DNA of 64,000 bases from NCBI GenBank assembly GCA_001299455.1, contig CYUK01000003.1, positions 930,001 through 994,000 of the forward strand. The letters run 5' to 3'. Every line of letters begins with the position of its first letter. Position 1 is the stretch's first letter. Under the pieces are notes generated by a model. The model was not told the DNA's origin and did not search any database. It saw nothing but the letters and a program-made list of their open reading frames with translations. Below, piece by piece: positions 24,793-33,303 of this stretch. The stretch comes from Clostridiales bacterium SIT11 (GTDB taxonomy: Bacteria; Bacillota; Clostridia; Tissierellales; Peptoniphilaceae). The position numbers were made by a program, and so were the translations under genes.

Positions 24793-26603
24793 TCCTGTCC
24801 TCCTAGAAGAAGTCCTGTGGCAACGGCATTTCTAGGCCCTTCGGTTCCTCGAATATTCCCCCGTCCAGCCACAACACCAAATTCAGCCAGGCTGTCTGTA
24901 ATCAGTTGGGGAACTTCAAAGTCTAAGGAAGACCCCCCAACTAGGACAACATGTTCCAGGCTTCGGACATTTCCTAGAGGTGCAATACTTTCCAGGGCCC
25001 GAAGAGCGTTGGTTACAAAAACCTTGGCCTTGGCTTCTTGACGGATGTGCTTAATTCTCTCAATAGAATACTTGGAATTTACAGGCTTTAACCCTTCCGG
25101 TGTCACTAAGACCACCCGGGCAAAAAGGTGAGGATCCAGCATCTCATCGAAAAATTCTACGGCTCCATCTTCATGGCGGAGGTGGAACATAGACTCTACC
25201 TTGGCCATGGGGTAAATTTTAATTTCTTCTGCTTCTTCAAAGGAAGCAAGACCCAGCTCGGTTTGAATCAAGAGGCTAACCATGTTTCCTGCCCCAGCTA
25301 GGTGGACTCTGGTAATTTCCTTCCGGTCATTCATAATGGATGCATCGGAAGAACCGGCACCTAGGTCTAAGATGGCCAGGGGGATATCCGTTCCCGGCGT
25401 GGTCAGGGCTCCTCGAATGGCCATGTCCGCTTCCACTCCTCCAATAATTACAGGAATTTTGAGTTGGTCTTCCAATTCTTTGGCAATGACACTCATTTGA
25501 AGGCGGTCTGACCGAACCATGGCAGCTACTCCTACAGCTGATTCCATGGAGGACTCTCCTGCCAAGCCCCCTTGAATGGTTTTAGGACTTAGGGTATCCA
25601 CAGCCAACAGGTCTTGGATGGAAATATCTTCATACCGTTTCCCTGTCAACGAGGCCATGGTACTACGAACCCGTTCTAGCATGGCACCTGCATTGGTTCC
25701 TGCTTCCCCTTTAATATCCAAGATTTTTCCAACACTGGCTTCTTTTTTCATAATTTCACCAGCACCTGCTTCCACATCCACAGATTCTTGTCCTTGTTCT
25801 CCAATAAAATGGATGGTTCCTGCAGGAATGGAATGGGCTTGGACATCTCCAGCTGGAGTTTTTAAAACAACAGCCGACCGGTTGCCAATGAGGGCCCGGC
25901 TAATGGGGACAATGGTCTTTGTTTCCTCAGAGTCTAAGTTAAAGAGGGTGGCAATCCCATAGGGGTTGGATAAAACTTCAACTACCTTCCCCACAGGAGC
26001 CACTTCAATGGCGGTTAAAACTCCCCGGGGAATTTTTTCAAAGTAGGTGACCTCATCTAAGATAGGGATGACAAAATCCAGGCGGTTATTAATGAGAACT
26101 CCGTCATCTTTTTGGAGGATGGCTCCATTAATATGGAAGCCTTGGTCCCGAAGACGGTTGATTTCCCGGCTGGCTAGGGCAAAGTCCCAGGACTCCCCTA
26201 CCAAGACAATATAGTCCTTAGAAGTATTTTGGTCTTCCAAGTCGTCCAGGTCTATGGAAAGGCCTGTTCCAATACCGACCCCACCAGGTGTGGCAGGGTT
26301 ATGGCCAATCATTGTAGATTCTGTAATGATGGTCTCTGTAATAGTTTCCATGGCCACATCCCCAATAACGGGTGCCGCCTCATTAATTCGGATTTGTGCC
26401 AGGTCTGAAAGGTCAATCCCGGCCCTATCTAGGGCATATTGCAAGGACTTATGGATTCCTGCAATATTTTCACTTGTTCCCTTCATGCCTGAAGTGGGGG
26501 CCAGTGCAGAAGATAAAAATTCCACCTGCCCTTGGTCTGAAATTTTTCCAATTGCTGTTTCCGTGGTGGCATTTCCAATATCAATTCCTGCAATGATTTT
26601 CAT
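24789..26603 (-). CDS. pduG: Diol dehydratase reactivase, large ATPase subunit (PduG)
   Basis: This 604-residue ATPase forms the reactivase with PduH and uses ATP to eject inactivated cofactor from PduCDE. It begins with KIIAGIDIGNATTETAIGKI (actin-like phosphate loop) and has LSIDLDDLEDQNTSKDYIVLVG, IPVIIGGVEADMAIRGALTTPG, LAILDLGAGSSDASIM (second phosphate loop) and HVVLVGGSSLDFEVPQLITDSLA near the end. Length is within a few residues of characterised PduG. GGAG lies seven bases before the ATG. Confidence 0.94.
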   Translation of the reverse strand: MKIIAGIDIGNATTETAIGKISDQGQVEFLSSALAPTSGMKGTSENIAGIHKSLQYALDRAGIDLSDLAQIRINEAAPVIGDVAMETITETIITESTMIGHNPATPGGVGIGTGLSIDLDDLEDQNTSKDYIVLVGESWDFALASREINRLRDQGFHINGAILQKDDGVLINNRLDFVIPILDEVTYFEKIPRGVLTAIEVAPVGKVVEVLSNPYGIATLFNLDSEETKTIVPISRALIGNRSAVVLKTPAGDVQAHSIPAGTIHFIGEQGQESVDVEAGAGEIMKKEASVGKILDIKGEAGTNAGAMLERVRSTMASLTGKRYEDISIQDLLAVDTLSPKTIQGGLAGESSMESAVGVAAMVRSDRLQMSVIAKELEDQLKIPVIIGGVEADMAIRGALTTPGTDIPLAILDLGAGSSDASIMNDRKEITRVHLAGAGNMVSLLIQTELGLASFEEAEEIKIYPMAKVESMFHLRHEDGAVEFFDEMLDPHLFARVVLVTPEGLKPVNSKYSIERIKHIRQEAKAKVFVTNALRALESIAPLGNVRSLEHVVLVGGSSLDFEVPQLITDSLAEFGVVAGRGNIRGTEGPRNAVATGLLLGGQE

Positions 26604-26618
26604 TCTTTGGCTCCTCAG

Positions 26619-27149
26619 TTAGTCTCTTCTTAAAATATCTCTTTTTTCGTAAACCTCAGCTGCATTCCGGATTAAGGCTGCATTAATGCTTGCATTATAG
26701 TTTTCTTCCAGGTCTTTGGCAATGTCTAAAAGTTCTTGCTTGGAAGACCGGTTTGGACGAAGGGCATTGTAGATGTCTAGAATCTTTTCGTCTTCAACGC
26801 TAATGAGTTCAGCTGCCCGGCGCAAGTTTCTTGCAAAAGGCTTTCTATTGGCTGCCTCAGCAATATCTGCTTGCATAAATAGGGTTTCAGGACGGATTTT
26901 TAAGTCCTTGGAATTAATTTCTCCGTTGACAAGTTTTTCTAGGGTTAGGTCATCTAGTTTTTTCCCTGTAGGACTTTGAATTAAGTCTGGGTTTTTTTCT
27001 CCTAGAGGATAACTGTCTACACTTAATTTTCCTGGATTTCCACTGCCACTTGTTCTATGATTGGCTTCAGTTTTTACAGAAGCGGCCCCACCAGTTTCCA
27101 TGGAGGCCATGACTTCACGAATCATTTCTTCTAATTTATTGTTGTCCAT
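26619..27149 (-). CDS. pduE: Propanediol dehydratase, small subunit (PduE)
   Basis: This is the gamma subunit of the adenosylcobalamin-dependent diol dehydratase, 176 residues. The N-terminus (DNNKLEEMIREVMASM) is an amphipathic helix with a disordered Gly/Ser-rich linker, like the solubility-lowering, encapsulating extensions of diol dehydratases. The conserved body includes SPTGKKLDDLTLEKLVNGEI, RPETLFMQADIAEAA and RPNRSSKQELLDIA. The start overlaps the last base of pduD, so the subunits are translated together. Confidence 0.93.
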   Translation of the reverse strand: MDNNKLEEMIREVMASMETGGAASVKTEANHRTSGSGNPGKLSVDSYPLGEKNPDLIQSPTGKKLDDLTLEKLVNGEINSKDLKIRPETLFMQADIAEAANRKPFARNLRRAAELISVEDEKILDIYNALRPNRSSKQELLDIAKDLEENYNASINAALIRNAAEVYEKRDILRRD

Positions 27150-27823
27150 TATAGACCTCCCTTAAAGGTTACTTTTACATCCACTGTATCCTTATGCCGA
27201 TCCACGTGCTTTGTTTCTTTAATATGAAGCAAGGCGGCAATGGCTTGATACTTAGGCCGGGCCATTTGATCGTTTAATGTGGGTACAGGACTTGGACTTT
27301 CTCCCTTGGCATATTTAGATGCATTTCGTCCTACATCCCGGTAGGTTTCCAAGGTTAATAAGGGAGCTTGAGGGAAGAGTTCCAGGTTGGAAAGAGGAGC
27401 CAGGTCTTTTTGATGGATAATGACAGTTCCCTTGGATTGGATTCCGATACCAATGCCGGAGCCTGCAAGTTTTGCGGCAGCTAAACCAACAAAGGCCACA
27501 TCGGATGTGTTATAAACACGAACAACTCTTGGAATCATTCCTTCTTCTTCAATCCCTGCCATGATTTCCCGTAGGACCTTGGCATGGTCTTCTTTTACAA
27601 TGGTCTTGTTTTGGTATTGGCCAAAAGCAGGTGCTAGACCAATGACCACTTCTTTTTTATCAATACCTTGTTTTGCCTTCCCTAAATCTTCCAGTTCCAT
27701 ATTTGAAGAACCTTGGGGAACTGTTGGAGCTTTTGCCTGGGGCTTGTCTCCTCCTACATAATCTTTAAGGACGTCTTCTATTACTTTTCGAAGGACTTTT
27801 TCATTTACTTCCACAATTCTCAC
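27149..27823 (-). CDS. pduD: Propanediol dehydratase, medium subunit (PduD)
   Basis: This is the beta subunit, which binds cobalamin together with the large subunit. The 224 residues include [58 protein letters not shown] and [26 protein letters not shown]. The N-terminal helix [20 protein letters not shown] plus a Pro-rich linker resembles the PduD signal peptide that directs the dehydratase into the compartment. It starts five bases after pduC. Confidence 0.94.
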   Translation of the reverse strand: MRIVEVNEKVLRKVIEDVLKDYVGGDKPQAKAPTVPQGSSNMELEDLGKAKQGIDKKEVVIGLAPAFGQYQNKTIVKEDHAKVLREIMAGIEEEGMIPRVVRVYNTSDVAFVGLAAAKLAGSGIGIGIQSKGTVIIHQKDLAPLSNLELFPQAPLLTLETYRDVGRNASKYAKGESPSPVPTLNDQMARPKYQAIAALLHIKETKHVDRHKDTVDVKVTFKGGL

Positions 27824-27828
27824 CTCTC

Positions 27829-29493
27829 TTATTCGAAGTCTGTAGCATCTACAGCGTTTGGAATGTCTTTTACTTCATTCCAACGTTCTTCACTCATGTG
27901 GTAACCTGTTCCAGGACCATGGTAGTCATTTGGATAGTTGACTGCAGATTGTACTTTAAAGTTTTCATCTAGGATGGCTGCTGTTTGCAGTTGGTCTCCA
28001 GATACACGAAGTTTCATCATTTGGAACATGGAGTCTGCAACATCTTTAAATCCACCTTGGTAGAGGGCCTTGATAATTTCTACCCCATCTTGTTTACCTT
28101 TCATAAATTCGTCCGCTGCCTTTAAGTCTTCTGGAATATTCCGTTTTGGCATATCGTGAGAACCGTGGGCATAGGTAGCTGCTTCAACTTCCTTATCTGT
28201 AATGGCTGGGAAGTTTAATCCTTTAAATACAGCTTGCATCGCCTTGGCGGCCTTATTACGAACGGCAATAACACCTTCTTCAGAAACTGGACGAAGTCCA
28301 CCATCAATCCGCATATCTCTTTGAAGAATGTTGTAGTCATCAAAGTCTTCTGCATCAAAGTTAGATCCAGCAAACATGTTGTCATAGTTTGGTGTAGCGG
28401 AATATCCGGAGAAGATATAGTCTGTTCCTGGAATCATTTGTAGAAGAGTCCGGGCTGTCCGACGAGTTTCAGAATGGGAGAAAGTTTGGTCATTTCCTGA
28501 GGCATTTTCTAAATCTAGTAGGGCGGCTAAGAGGTTTTCAGCTAATACTTCACGAATACCTCCAGGCACAGCTCCTGGTACGCCAATACAGGAAATAGAT
28601 CCATTTTGGATTCCTTGCACTCCGGCACCCTTGGTCATAAATAGACAGCGGGATTCTAGGTAAAGCATGGACTTGGATTCCGCATAGCCCATTAAAACTT
28701 CTGAACCAGATCCAGAGGTATACCGCATTTTAATTCCCCGAGATGCATAGGAAGAAGCTAAAAATGCCTTGGACCAGGGAGTGTCGTCCCCGTCAATAAA
28801 GACTTGTTCTGTTCCGTATACGGAAATAGTTTCCGCATAGGCAGTGATGGACTTCATACCTAGCTTAAGTTCTGTCGCTTCTTCTGCAGAACATTGGGTT
28901 AGAACACCGGGACGGCCCACTTGTCCACCAACCATAATGGCCATGGCGTTTAAGGGTGCGTAACGAGCAACGGCTGTCGTGGATTCCATTTCAGCAAATC
29001 CCCGGTAGGCAGCCTCTGCTGCATCAGCTGCAATTTGTGCAGGGTTGTCTGCTGTGTTGGTTACGTGGCATTGGTTGGCTGGCATTTTCCGGGCCCGCAT
29101 TTTTGTCAATGCCATCATCATTTCTAGAACATTGAGTTTATTTAAAACACTACACATTTTTGCTGGTGTCATGGAAAGGGTAATGTCTAGAACTTGGTCC
29201 CTAGATACGTTAATATCTACGAATTTTCTTGCAATTTCTAAGTCATCCATGGCCAGAACTTCTTCTACCCGATCAAGTTCAATGGCGTTGTCCGCAATAA
29301 AAGTGTCTAAAAAGTCAAATTCTTCTCTTTTCTTCCCATCCAATTCCACAACTCTTCCATTTTCAATTTTAATGGAAGGCTTGGGATCGTAGGGACTGTA
29401 CATGGCCACAAGACCTTCTTCTGGCCATTCCTTTACGAAACCATCTTGGTTGACTGGTCTCTTTTCTAGTACTTCAAATCGTTTTGAGCGCAT
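27829..29493 (-). CDS. pduC: Propanediol dehydratase, large catalytic subunit (PduC)
   Basis: This is the alpha subunit of coenzyme-B12-dependent diol/glycerol dehydratase, which turns 1,2-propanediol into propionaldehyde. I place the start at 29493 ([19 protein letters not shown]), seven bases after AGGGGG, giving 554 residues, the length of characterised PduC; a longer frame begins at 29511. Very strong conservation runs throughout: [69 protein letters not shown] and [27 protein letters not shown]. Diol and glycerol dehydratases cannot be separated with certainty by eye, but gene content (PduP/Q/L and shell) favours propanediol. Confidence 0.97.
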   Translation of the reverse strand: MRSKRFEVLEKRPVNQDGFVKEWPEEGLVAMYSPYDPKPSIKIENGRVVELDGKKREEFDFLDTFIADNAIELDRVEEVLAMDDLEIARKFVDINVSRDQVLDITLSMTPAKMCSVLNKLNVLEMMMALTKMRARKMPANQCHVTNTADNPAQIAADAAEAAYRGFAEMESTTAVARYAPLNAMAIMVGGQVGRPGVLTQCSAEEATELKLGMKSITAYAETISVYGTEQVFIDGDDTPWSKAFLASSYASRGIKMRYTSGSGSEVLMGYAESKSMLYLESRCLFMTKGAGVQGIQNGSISCIGVPGAVPGGIREVLAENLLAALLDLENASGNDQTFSHSETRRTARTLLQMIPGTDYIFSGYSATPNYDNMFAGSNFDAEDFDDYNILQRDMRIDGGLRPVSEEGVIAVRNKAAKAMQAVFKGLNFPAITDKEVEAATYAHGSHDMPKRNIPEDLKAADEFMKGKQDGVEIIKALYQGGFKDVADSMFQMMKLRVSGDQLQTAAILDENFKVQSAVNYPNDYHGPGTGYHMSEERWNEVKDIPNAVDATDFE

Positions 29494-29514
29494 ATTTAAT
29501 CCCCCTAACAAACT

Positions 29515-30312
29515 TTAAATATATGGATGGGTTGTGGAAGGAGCTGGTCCACCTAGGTTTTCAAGTAGGGTTACACCCACTTCTTTAGCTGCAAGTACAG
29601 CTTGGCGAACAGCACCCGAGTCCCCTGTCACACATAAGATGGCTTCGTTTGTAAAGCTTGTTGTCTTTGGAGAAGAGTAGGAAACAGCTTCGACATTGGC
29701 TGCCTTTAAGGCGGTATCTGCAATAACAACACCTATAGCAGCTGGTGCCCCTACAATAATTCCAAAGGCTTGGCCTTCCTTGGCTCCAAAGGCAAATTCT
29801 AGGGCTTTGGAAGCACGGGCTGTGTATTGGAGTTCAATATGGCCTGCGTCATTTCCATAGACATCACCGAAAGTCCGGTCAAGTTCTTTTAAGGCCACTT
29901 CTACAGCACGACGTGCATCAGATACATCGTCGGCACCGAAGATAATTAAGTTCCCGTGACCAGCGCCGCCCTTGGTATCTCTTGGAAGTTCAATGGCAAT
30001 AATTTCTGTGTTGGTTGCTTTTACAGCTTCATCTGCTGCCATAATGTGGGGGCCGGCTCCAGTACGACCGCCGATAATTCCAATAGACCGGTAGCTTTTT
30101 TCTAAGTTCATGGCTTCCAATAGCATAGAATCTACATTGGCAATGACAAGACCGATAGTGTCCCCTTCTGCTGTTCCTACAAATTCTGTAATGGAATGTA
30201 AGCTTCTTCCATTTTCACCGACATTTGCTGCTGGACTCTTGCCATCAGCTTGGTCATTACCTAGTTTCTTCATGACTTCGTTCATTACTTGTTCCATTAA
30301 TTGATCATTCAT
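29515..30312 (-). CDS. pduB: Microcompartment shell protein PduB (BMC-T)
   Basis: This is a trimeric, tandem-domain shell protein of 265 residues. After an N-terminal extension (NDQLMEQVMNEVMKKLG plus linker) there are two circularly permuted BMC domains. The first is around IGLVIANVDSMLLEAMNLEKSYRSIGIIGGRTGAGPHIMAADEAV. The second is around [29 protein letters not shown]. The PduB extension is known to hold the enzyme core to the shell. It is 15 bases after pduA. I cannot tell whether a shorter PduB' form is also made. Confidence 0.94.
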   Translation of the reverse strand: MNDQLMEQVMNEVMKKLGNDQADGKSPAANVGENGRSLHSITEFVGTAEGDTIGLVIANVDSMLLEAMNLEKSYRSIGIIGGRTGAGPHIMAADEAVKATNTEIIAIELPRDTKGGAGHGNLIIFGADDVSDARRAVEVALKELDRTFGDVYGNDAGHIELQYTARASKALEFAFGAKEGQAFGIIVGAPAAIGVVIADTALKAANVEAVSYSSPKTTSFTNEAILCVTGDSGAVRQAVLAAKEVGVTLLENLGGPAPSTTHPYI

Positions 30313-30327
30313 GATTTACCATTCCCC

Positions 30328-30627
30328 TTACTTTTCTTCTTGGTTTTTAACTTCCTTTGATGGAAGAATTCCTTCAACATCTGTATGAGGTCTCGGGATA
30401 ACGTGGACAGATACCACTTCTCCTACACGGTCAGCTGCAGAAACACCTGCATCTGTAGCTGCTTTTACAGCACCTACATCTCCTCTTACCATGACGGTCA
30501 CAAGTCCTGATCCAATCTTTTCGTAACCTACAAGTTCGACATTTGCTGCCTTACACATAGCATCGGCAGCTTCAATGGCTCCAACTAAACCTTTGGTTTC
30601 CACCATTCCGAGTGCTTCTTTAATCAT
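30328..30627 (-). CDS. pduA: Microcompartment shell protein PduA (BMC-H)
   Basis: This is the first gene of the pdu operon. The 99 residues form one BMC-H domain ([61 protein letters not shown]) with a charged C-terminal tail ([10 protein letters not shown]). PduA hexamers form pores for propanediol. AAAGGAGGAG precedes the ATG. It and PduJ are close paralogues. Confidence 0.94.
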   Translation of the reverse strand: MIKEALGMVETKGLVGAIEAADAMCKAANVELVGYEKIGSGLVTVMVRGDVGAVKAATDAGVSAADRVGEVVSVHVIPRPHTDVEGILPSKEVKNQEEK

Positions 30628-30679
30628 AATTCTCCTCCTTTAAAGGTACTTTAATGTAGTTCTGCACTATCTACCTATC

Positions 30680-30713
30680 ATTATAGGGGAGGAAATCCTT
30701 TTTCCCCCTATAA
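30680..30713 (-). promoter_or_regulatory. pduA promoter -10 within a dyad-symmetric element
   Basis: On the minus strand TATAAT (30685-30680) is a good -10, but the -35 position reads GGGGGA, suggesting an activator-dependent promoter. A perfect 9-base inverted repeat, TTATAGGGG (30681-30689) with CCCCTATAA (30705-30713), surrounds an inner AGGA/TCCT dyad and spans the -10 to -35 interval. The AraC-type response regulator encoded upstream is the natural candidate to bind here. No cobalamin riboswitch is visible between this site and pduA. Confidence 0.5.
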
Positions 30714-30764
30714 AAAAAGAGCCTAAGAGGACAATCTTTCCCCTTTTGCTCTTTTCCTTAGGCT
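30711..30764 (-). terminator. Terminator after the response-regulator gene
   Basis: On the minus strand AGCCTAAG (30764-30757) pairs with CTTAGGCT (30727-30720), then CTTTTTTTA. It separates the regulatory pair from the pdu structural operon; the T run abuts the dyad element. Confidence 0.7.
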
Positions 30765-30781
30765 AATATTTTGTTTTTATT

Positions 30782-31780
30782 CTATAAATTTTCCTCTCGG
30801 AAGTCTGTGGGAGAAATCCCTCGCCGCTCTTTAAAAACCCGGGAGAAGTAGTTGGCTTCATTGAAACCACAGTCTTCAGCAATCTCATTAACAGTCAGCT
30901 CTGTATGCTTGAGTAAAATTTCACTATAAAAAATCCTCCGCATTTGGATATAGTCTGTCAAGGTCCGATTTTGATCTTCCTTAAAAATCCGGGAGTAGTA
31001 GGATGTGGAAAACCCCACCTCCTTGGCAAGGGTTGTCAAGTTTAACTTATCTCTTAAGTGGAGCTCAATATACTGGAGGGATAAGTAGAGGCTACCACCC
31101 TCTGTCTTTTTTCTTTCCTCATAAAAATAATATTCCATTTGATCCAAAAGCCATAAGAGGGAGTAGATCCAAAGCTCTAGGCCGGTCATTTTCCGCATTT
31201 CTCCCACAGACAGCTTCCAACGATCCCCTAAGTCCTTGGGGACCTCTTCACTCATCTGTAAAATTTCTTCTTCCACCTCTTGGCGAAATCTAGGATAGTC
31301 CCCTTCTTCCAATTCATCCAACTTGGAAGAGAGCATATTATGGATGCCAACGATATCCGCCTTTTTAATGTCCCCAATAATGGACCTTCCTTTTACTTTC
31401 TGTCTTTCCCTTCCCCCATCCTGGGCCAGGGAATCTAGGACCTGGAGTAGTTTCTTCTGCCGGATGGGCTTGAGTAAATAGTCTGAAACCTGGAGGCGGA
31501 TGCCCTCCCTGGCGTATTCAAACTCATTATGGGCTGTCAAAAAGATAATCTTTGCATCCACCTTTCCTTGAAGCTCTTTTGCCACATCAATCCCTGAAAG
31601 AATGGGCATTTTTATATCCATTAAAATAATACTTGGCTGTAATTCTTCTGCTAAACGAATGGCATCACGTCCATTCTCTGCCTCTCCCACGACCTGGTAC
31701 TGGGGCCGGTGGATTTCAAGGAGTTTCCGAATAGCCATCCTCTCCAAATATTCATCTTCAACTAATAAAATCGTAGTCAT
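30782..31780 (-). CDS. Response regulator, CheY-like receiver with AraC-type DNA-binding domain
   Basis: The 332 residues comprise a receiver domain (1 to about 120: ILLVEDEYLERMAI, phospho-acceptor Asp in IILMDIKMP, conserved Lys in DYLLKPIRQKKL), a linker, and a C-terminal AraC/XylS HTH pair (about 230-332: LTTLAKEVGFSTSYYSRIFKED and VNEIAEDCGFNEANYFSRVFKERRG). This is the YesN type. It overlaps the kinase gene by 23 bases. Position directly upstream of pduA, with a sensor carrying a PocR domain, implies that it activates the pdu operon. This would replace the single PocR protein of Enterobacteriaceae. Confidence 0.9.
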   Translation of the reverse strand: MTTILLVEDEYLERMAIRKLLEIHRPQYQVVGEAENGRDAIRLAEELQPSIILMDIKMPILSGIDVAKELQGKVDAKIIFLTAHNEFEYAREGIRLQVSDYLLKPIRQKKLLQVLDSLAQDGGRERQKVKGRSIIGDIKKADIVGIHNMLSSKLDELEEGDYPRFRQEVEEEILQMSEEVPKDLGDRWKLSVGEMRKMTGLELWIYSLLWLLDQMEYYFYEERKKTEGGSLYLSLQYIELHLRDKLNLTTLAKEVGFSTSYYSRIFKEDQNRTLTDYIQMRRIFYSEILLKHTELTVNEIAEDCGFNEANYFSRVFKERRGISPTDFREENL

Positions 31781-33017
31781 TTAAACTCCTATTCTCAGGG
31801 ATTTCAATCCTCACTCTTGTAAAGGCGTCTTTTTCACTGGCAAACTTCAAGCCAAAGGACTCACCATAGGCATATTGAAGCCGCCTGTGGATATTCATAA
31901 GGCCAATCCCCATGCCATTTTCTGAATCCAACTTCCCCAGCTGGGAGGAAAAGACATGATCAATCATTTCCTGGTCCATCCCCACACCGTCATCTTCCAC
32001 TTCAATAACAGCCAGGTCGTCCTCTTTATAGAGCCGTACCCGAATATGCCCTGCTGATCTTTCATGGAAAATTCCATGGTCTATGGAGTTCGCCACCAAG
32101 GGTTGGATGATTAAATAGGGGCAGGGGATCCCCAGGAGACTTTCATCTACCTCTAGGTCATAGGTTAAATTTTCCCCAAACCGCATCTTTTGGATCTGTA
32201 AGTAGGATCTGGCATAGTCAATTTCATCTCCAATGGTCACGAACTTTTTAGACACCCCCATGGTGTAGCGGAGCATGTCTGTAAAGGTAAAGACCATTTC
32301 TGTCGTCCTTGGCGCATTTTCAATCATAGACAGGTTTTTTATGTTATTTAGGATGTTAAAAAAGAAATGAGGATTTACTTGGGCCTTTAAAATCTTTACC
32401 TCTGCCTCCCGGAGGATCTTTTCCATCTCTAACTTTTCATCCATCTCTTTTTTGAGTTCCTGGTTTTTCTCTGTTAATTGCCTTTGGGCCGATTTAGACA
32501 CAGCAATTTCTACAATATAGTTGCAGAAAACATGAATCATCTTAGAGGCCTTTTCCACTTCTTCCTTGGTGAGGATGGGTGTTTCTCGAAAGAGACGTTT
32601 TCTTTCCACCAGGTCTAAAATATCTCTTACCTCGTCCTTGCTCTCCAATACGTTTTCCTTATAGATATGGTTTTTTACCCGGACCTGACCTGCCAGGATG
32701 GAACCTAACATCCGGTCTTGAAAGACAATGGGGATAGCCATATCCACTAAGCCAGAATAGCAGGTAAAGATATAGGGAGCCGACTTTCTTGAAGCCTTGG
32801 TGCCAGCTACTGCATCTGATTCAAAACAAAGCTCTCGACATCTTTCAGAGTTCCGCATGTATTGACAATGAGGTGTGAAATTTGAATAATTTGTAATTGG
32901 TTTTCCTTGATAATCCACAATAATAATCGCAAGCCGTGTAATATCTGAAAAGGCATCTTGCATGTCTTGTAAGACTTGTAGGTCTACAATATCTGATAAA
33001 CTGTTTAATTCCATCAT
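31758..33017 (-). CDS. Sensor histidine kinase with PocR sensory domain
   Basis: I favour the ATG at 33017 (or the adjacent one at 33014) because GAGGGA lies five bases upstream; an ATG at 33047 is poorly spaced. Residues ~1-165 form a PocR domain: VDLQVLQDMQDAFSDITRLAIIIVD and a Cys-containing core, NSERCRELCFESD, with FTCYSGLVDMAIPI. This domain is known or predicted to bind small hydroxylated hydrocarbons such as propanediol. A coiled coil leads to a LytS-type kinase: QVNPHFFFNILNNI with the phospho-His, NSIDHGIF (N box) and DDGVGMD...GMGIGLMNIHRRL (G boxes). No membrane helix is seen, so it would sense a cytoplasmic ligand. Confidence 0.88.
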   Translation of the reverse strand: MMELNSLSDIVDLQVLQDMQDAFSDITRLAIIIVDYQGKPITNYSNFTPHCQYMRNSERCRELCFESDAVAGTKASRKSAPYIFTCYSGLVDMAIPIVFQDRMLGSILAGQVRVKNHIYKENVLESKDEVRDILDLVERKRLFRETPILTKEEVEKASKMIHVFCNYIVEIAVSKSAQRQLTEKNQELKKEMDEKLEMEKILREAEVKILKAQVNPHFFFNILNNIKNLSMIENAPRTTEMVFTFTDMLRYTMGVSKKFVTIGDEIDYARSYLQIQKMRFGENLTYDLEVDESLLGIPCPYLIIQPLVANSIDHGIFHERSAGHIRVRLYKEDDLAVIEVEDDGVGMDQEMIDHVFSSQLGKLDSENGMGIGLMNIHRRLQYAYGESFGLKFASEKDAFTRVRIEIPENRSLNDYDFIS

Positions 33018-33107
33018 AGGATTCCCTCGCTTGTCTTTTTTCCTCATCCTTTTCTCTCTATAAAATTTCCCTGGATTTTAAGATGGTTTCCGCCTTCTTG
33101 TTTGTTT

Positions 33108-33190
33108 ATTATACCCAATTTCCTCTAATTTTTTTACAAATCCTTTCCACTACAAGATATTTTATAGAAAAATGTCAATATTTTATAGAA
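33108..33190 (-). promoter_or_regulatory. Kinase/regulator promoter region with paired 13-base direct repeats
   Basis: On the minus strand TATAAT (33113-33108) is the likely -10, with no good -35. Upstream, TTCTATAAAATAT occurs twice, at 33190-33178 and 33169-33157, exactly 21 bases apart (two helical turns). Spacing and position upstream of the start point suit an activator or autoregulator. Confidence 0.45.
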
Positions 33191-33269
33191 CTTGGGAGGA
33201 TTCTTATCTAGTCATTTCTTTCATCTACTTGTTTTTTAATTTAAGTCCCTCATCAAGATTGTCTCAAAA

Positions 33270-33293
33270 ACAATAGACTGGCCGAAGCCAGTC
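33270..33293 (-). terminator. Terminator after the SLH gene
   Basis: GACTGGC (33293-33287 on the minus strand) pairs with GCCAGTC (33282-33276) around a TTCG tetraloop, followed by TATTGTTTTTG. It ends the lipid kinase-SLH operon. Confidence 0.75.
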
Positions 33294-33303
33294 CATCTTG
33301 TCC

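Noticed and set aside
14995-30627. Ethanolamine (eut) or glycyl-radical microcompartment
   Set aside because: Despite eutJ, there is no EutBC lyase or glycyl-radical enzyme. PduCDE/GH identify a B12-dependent diol dehydratase locus.
30628-30780. Cobalamin riboswitch before pduA
   Set aside because: The interval holds a terminator, a dyad and a promoter, but no B12-box-like conserved core and too little leader length.
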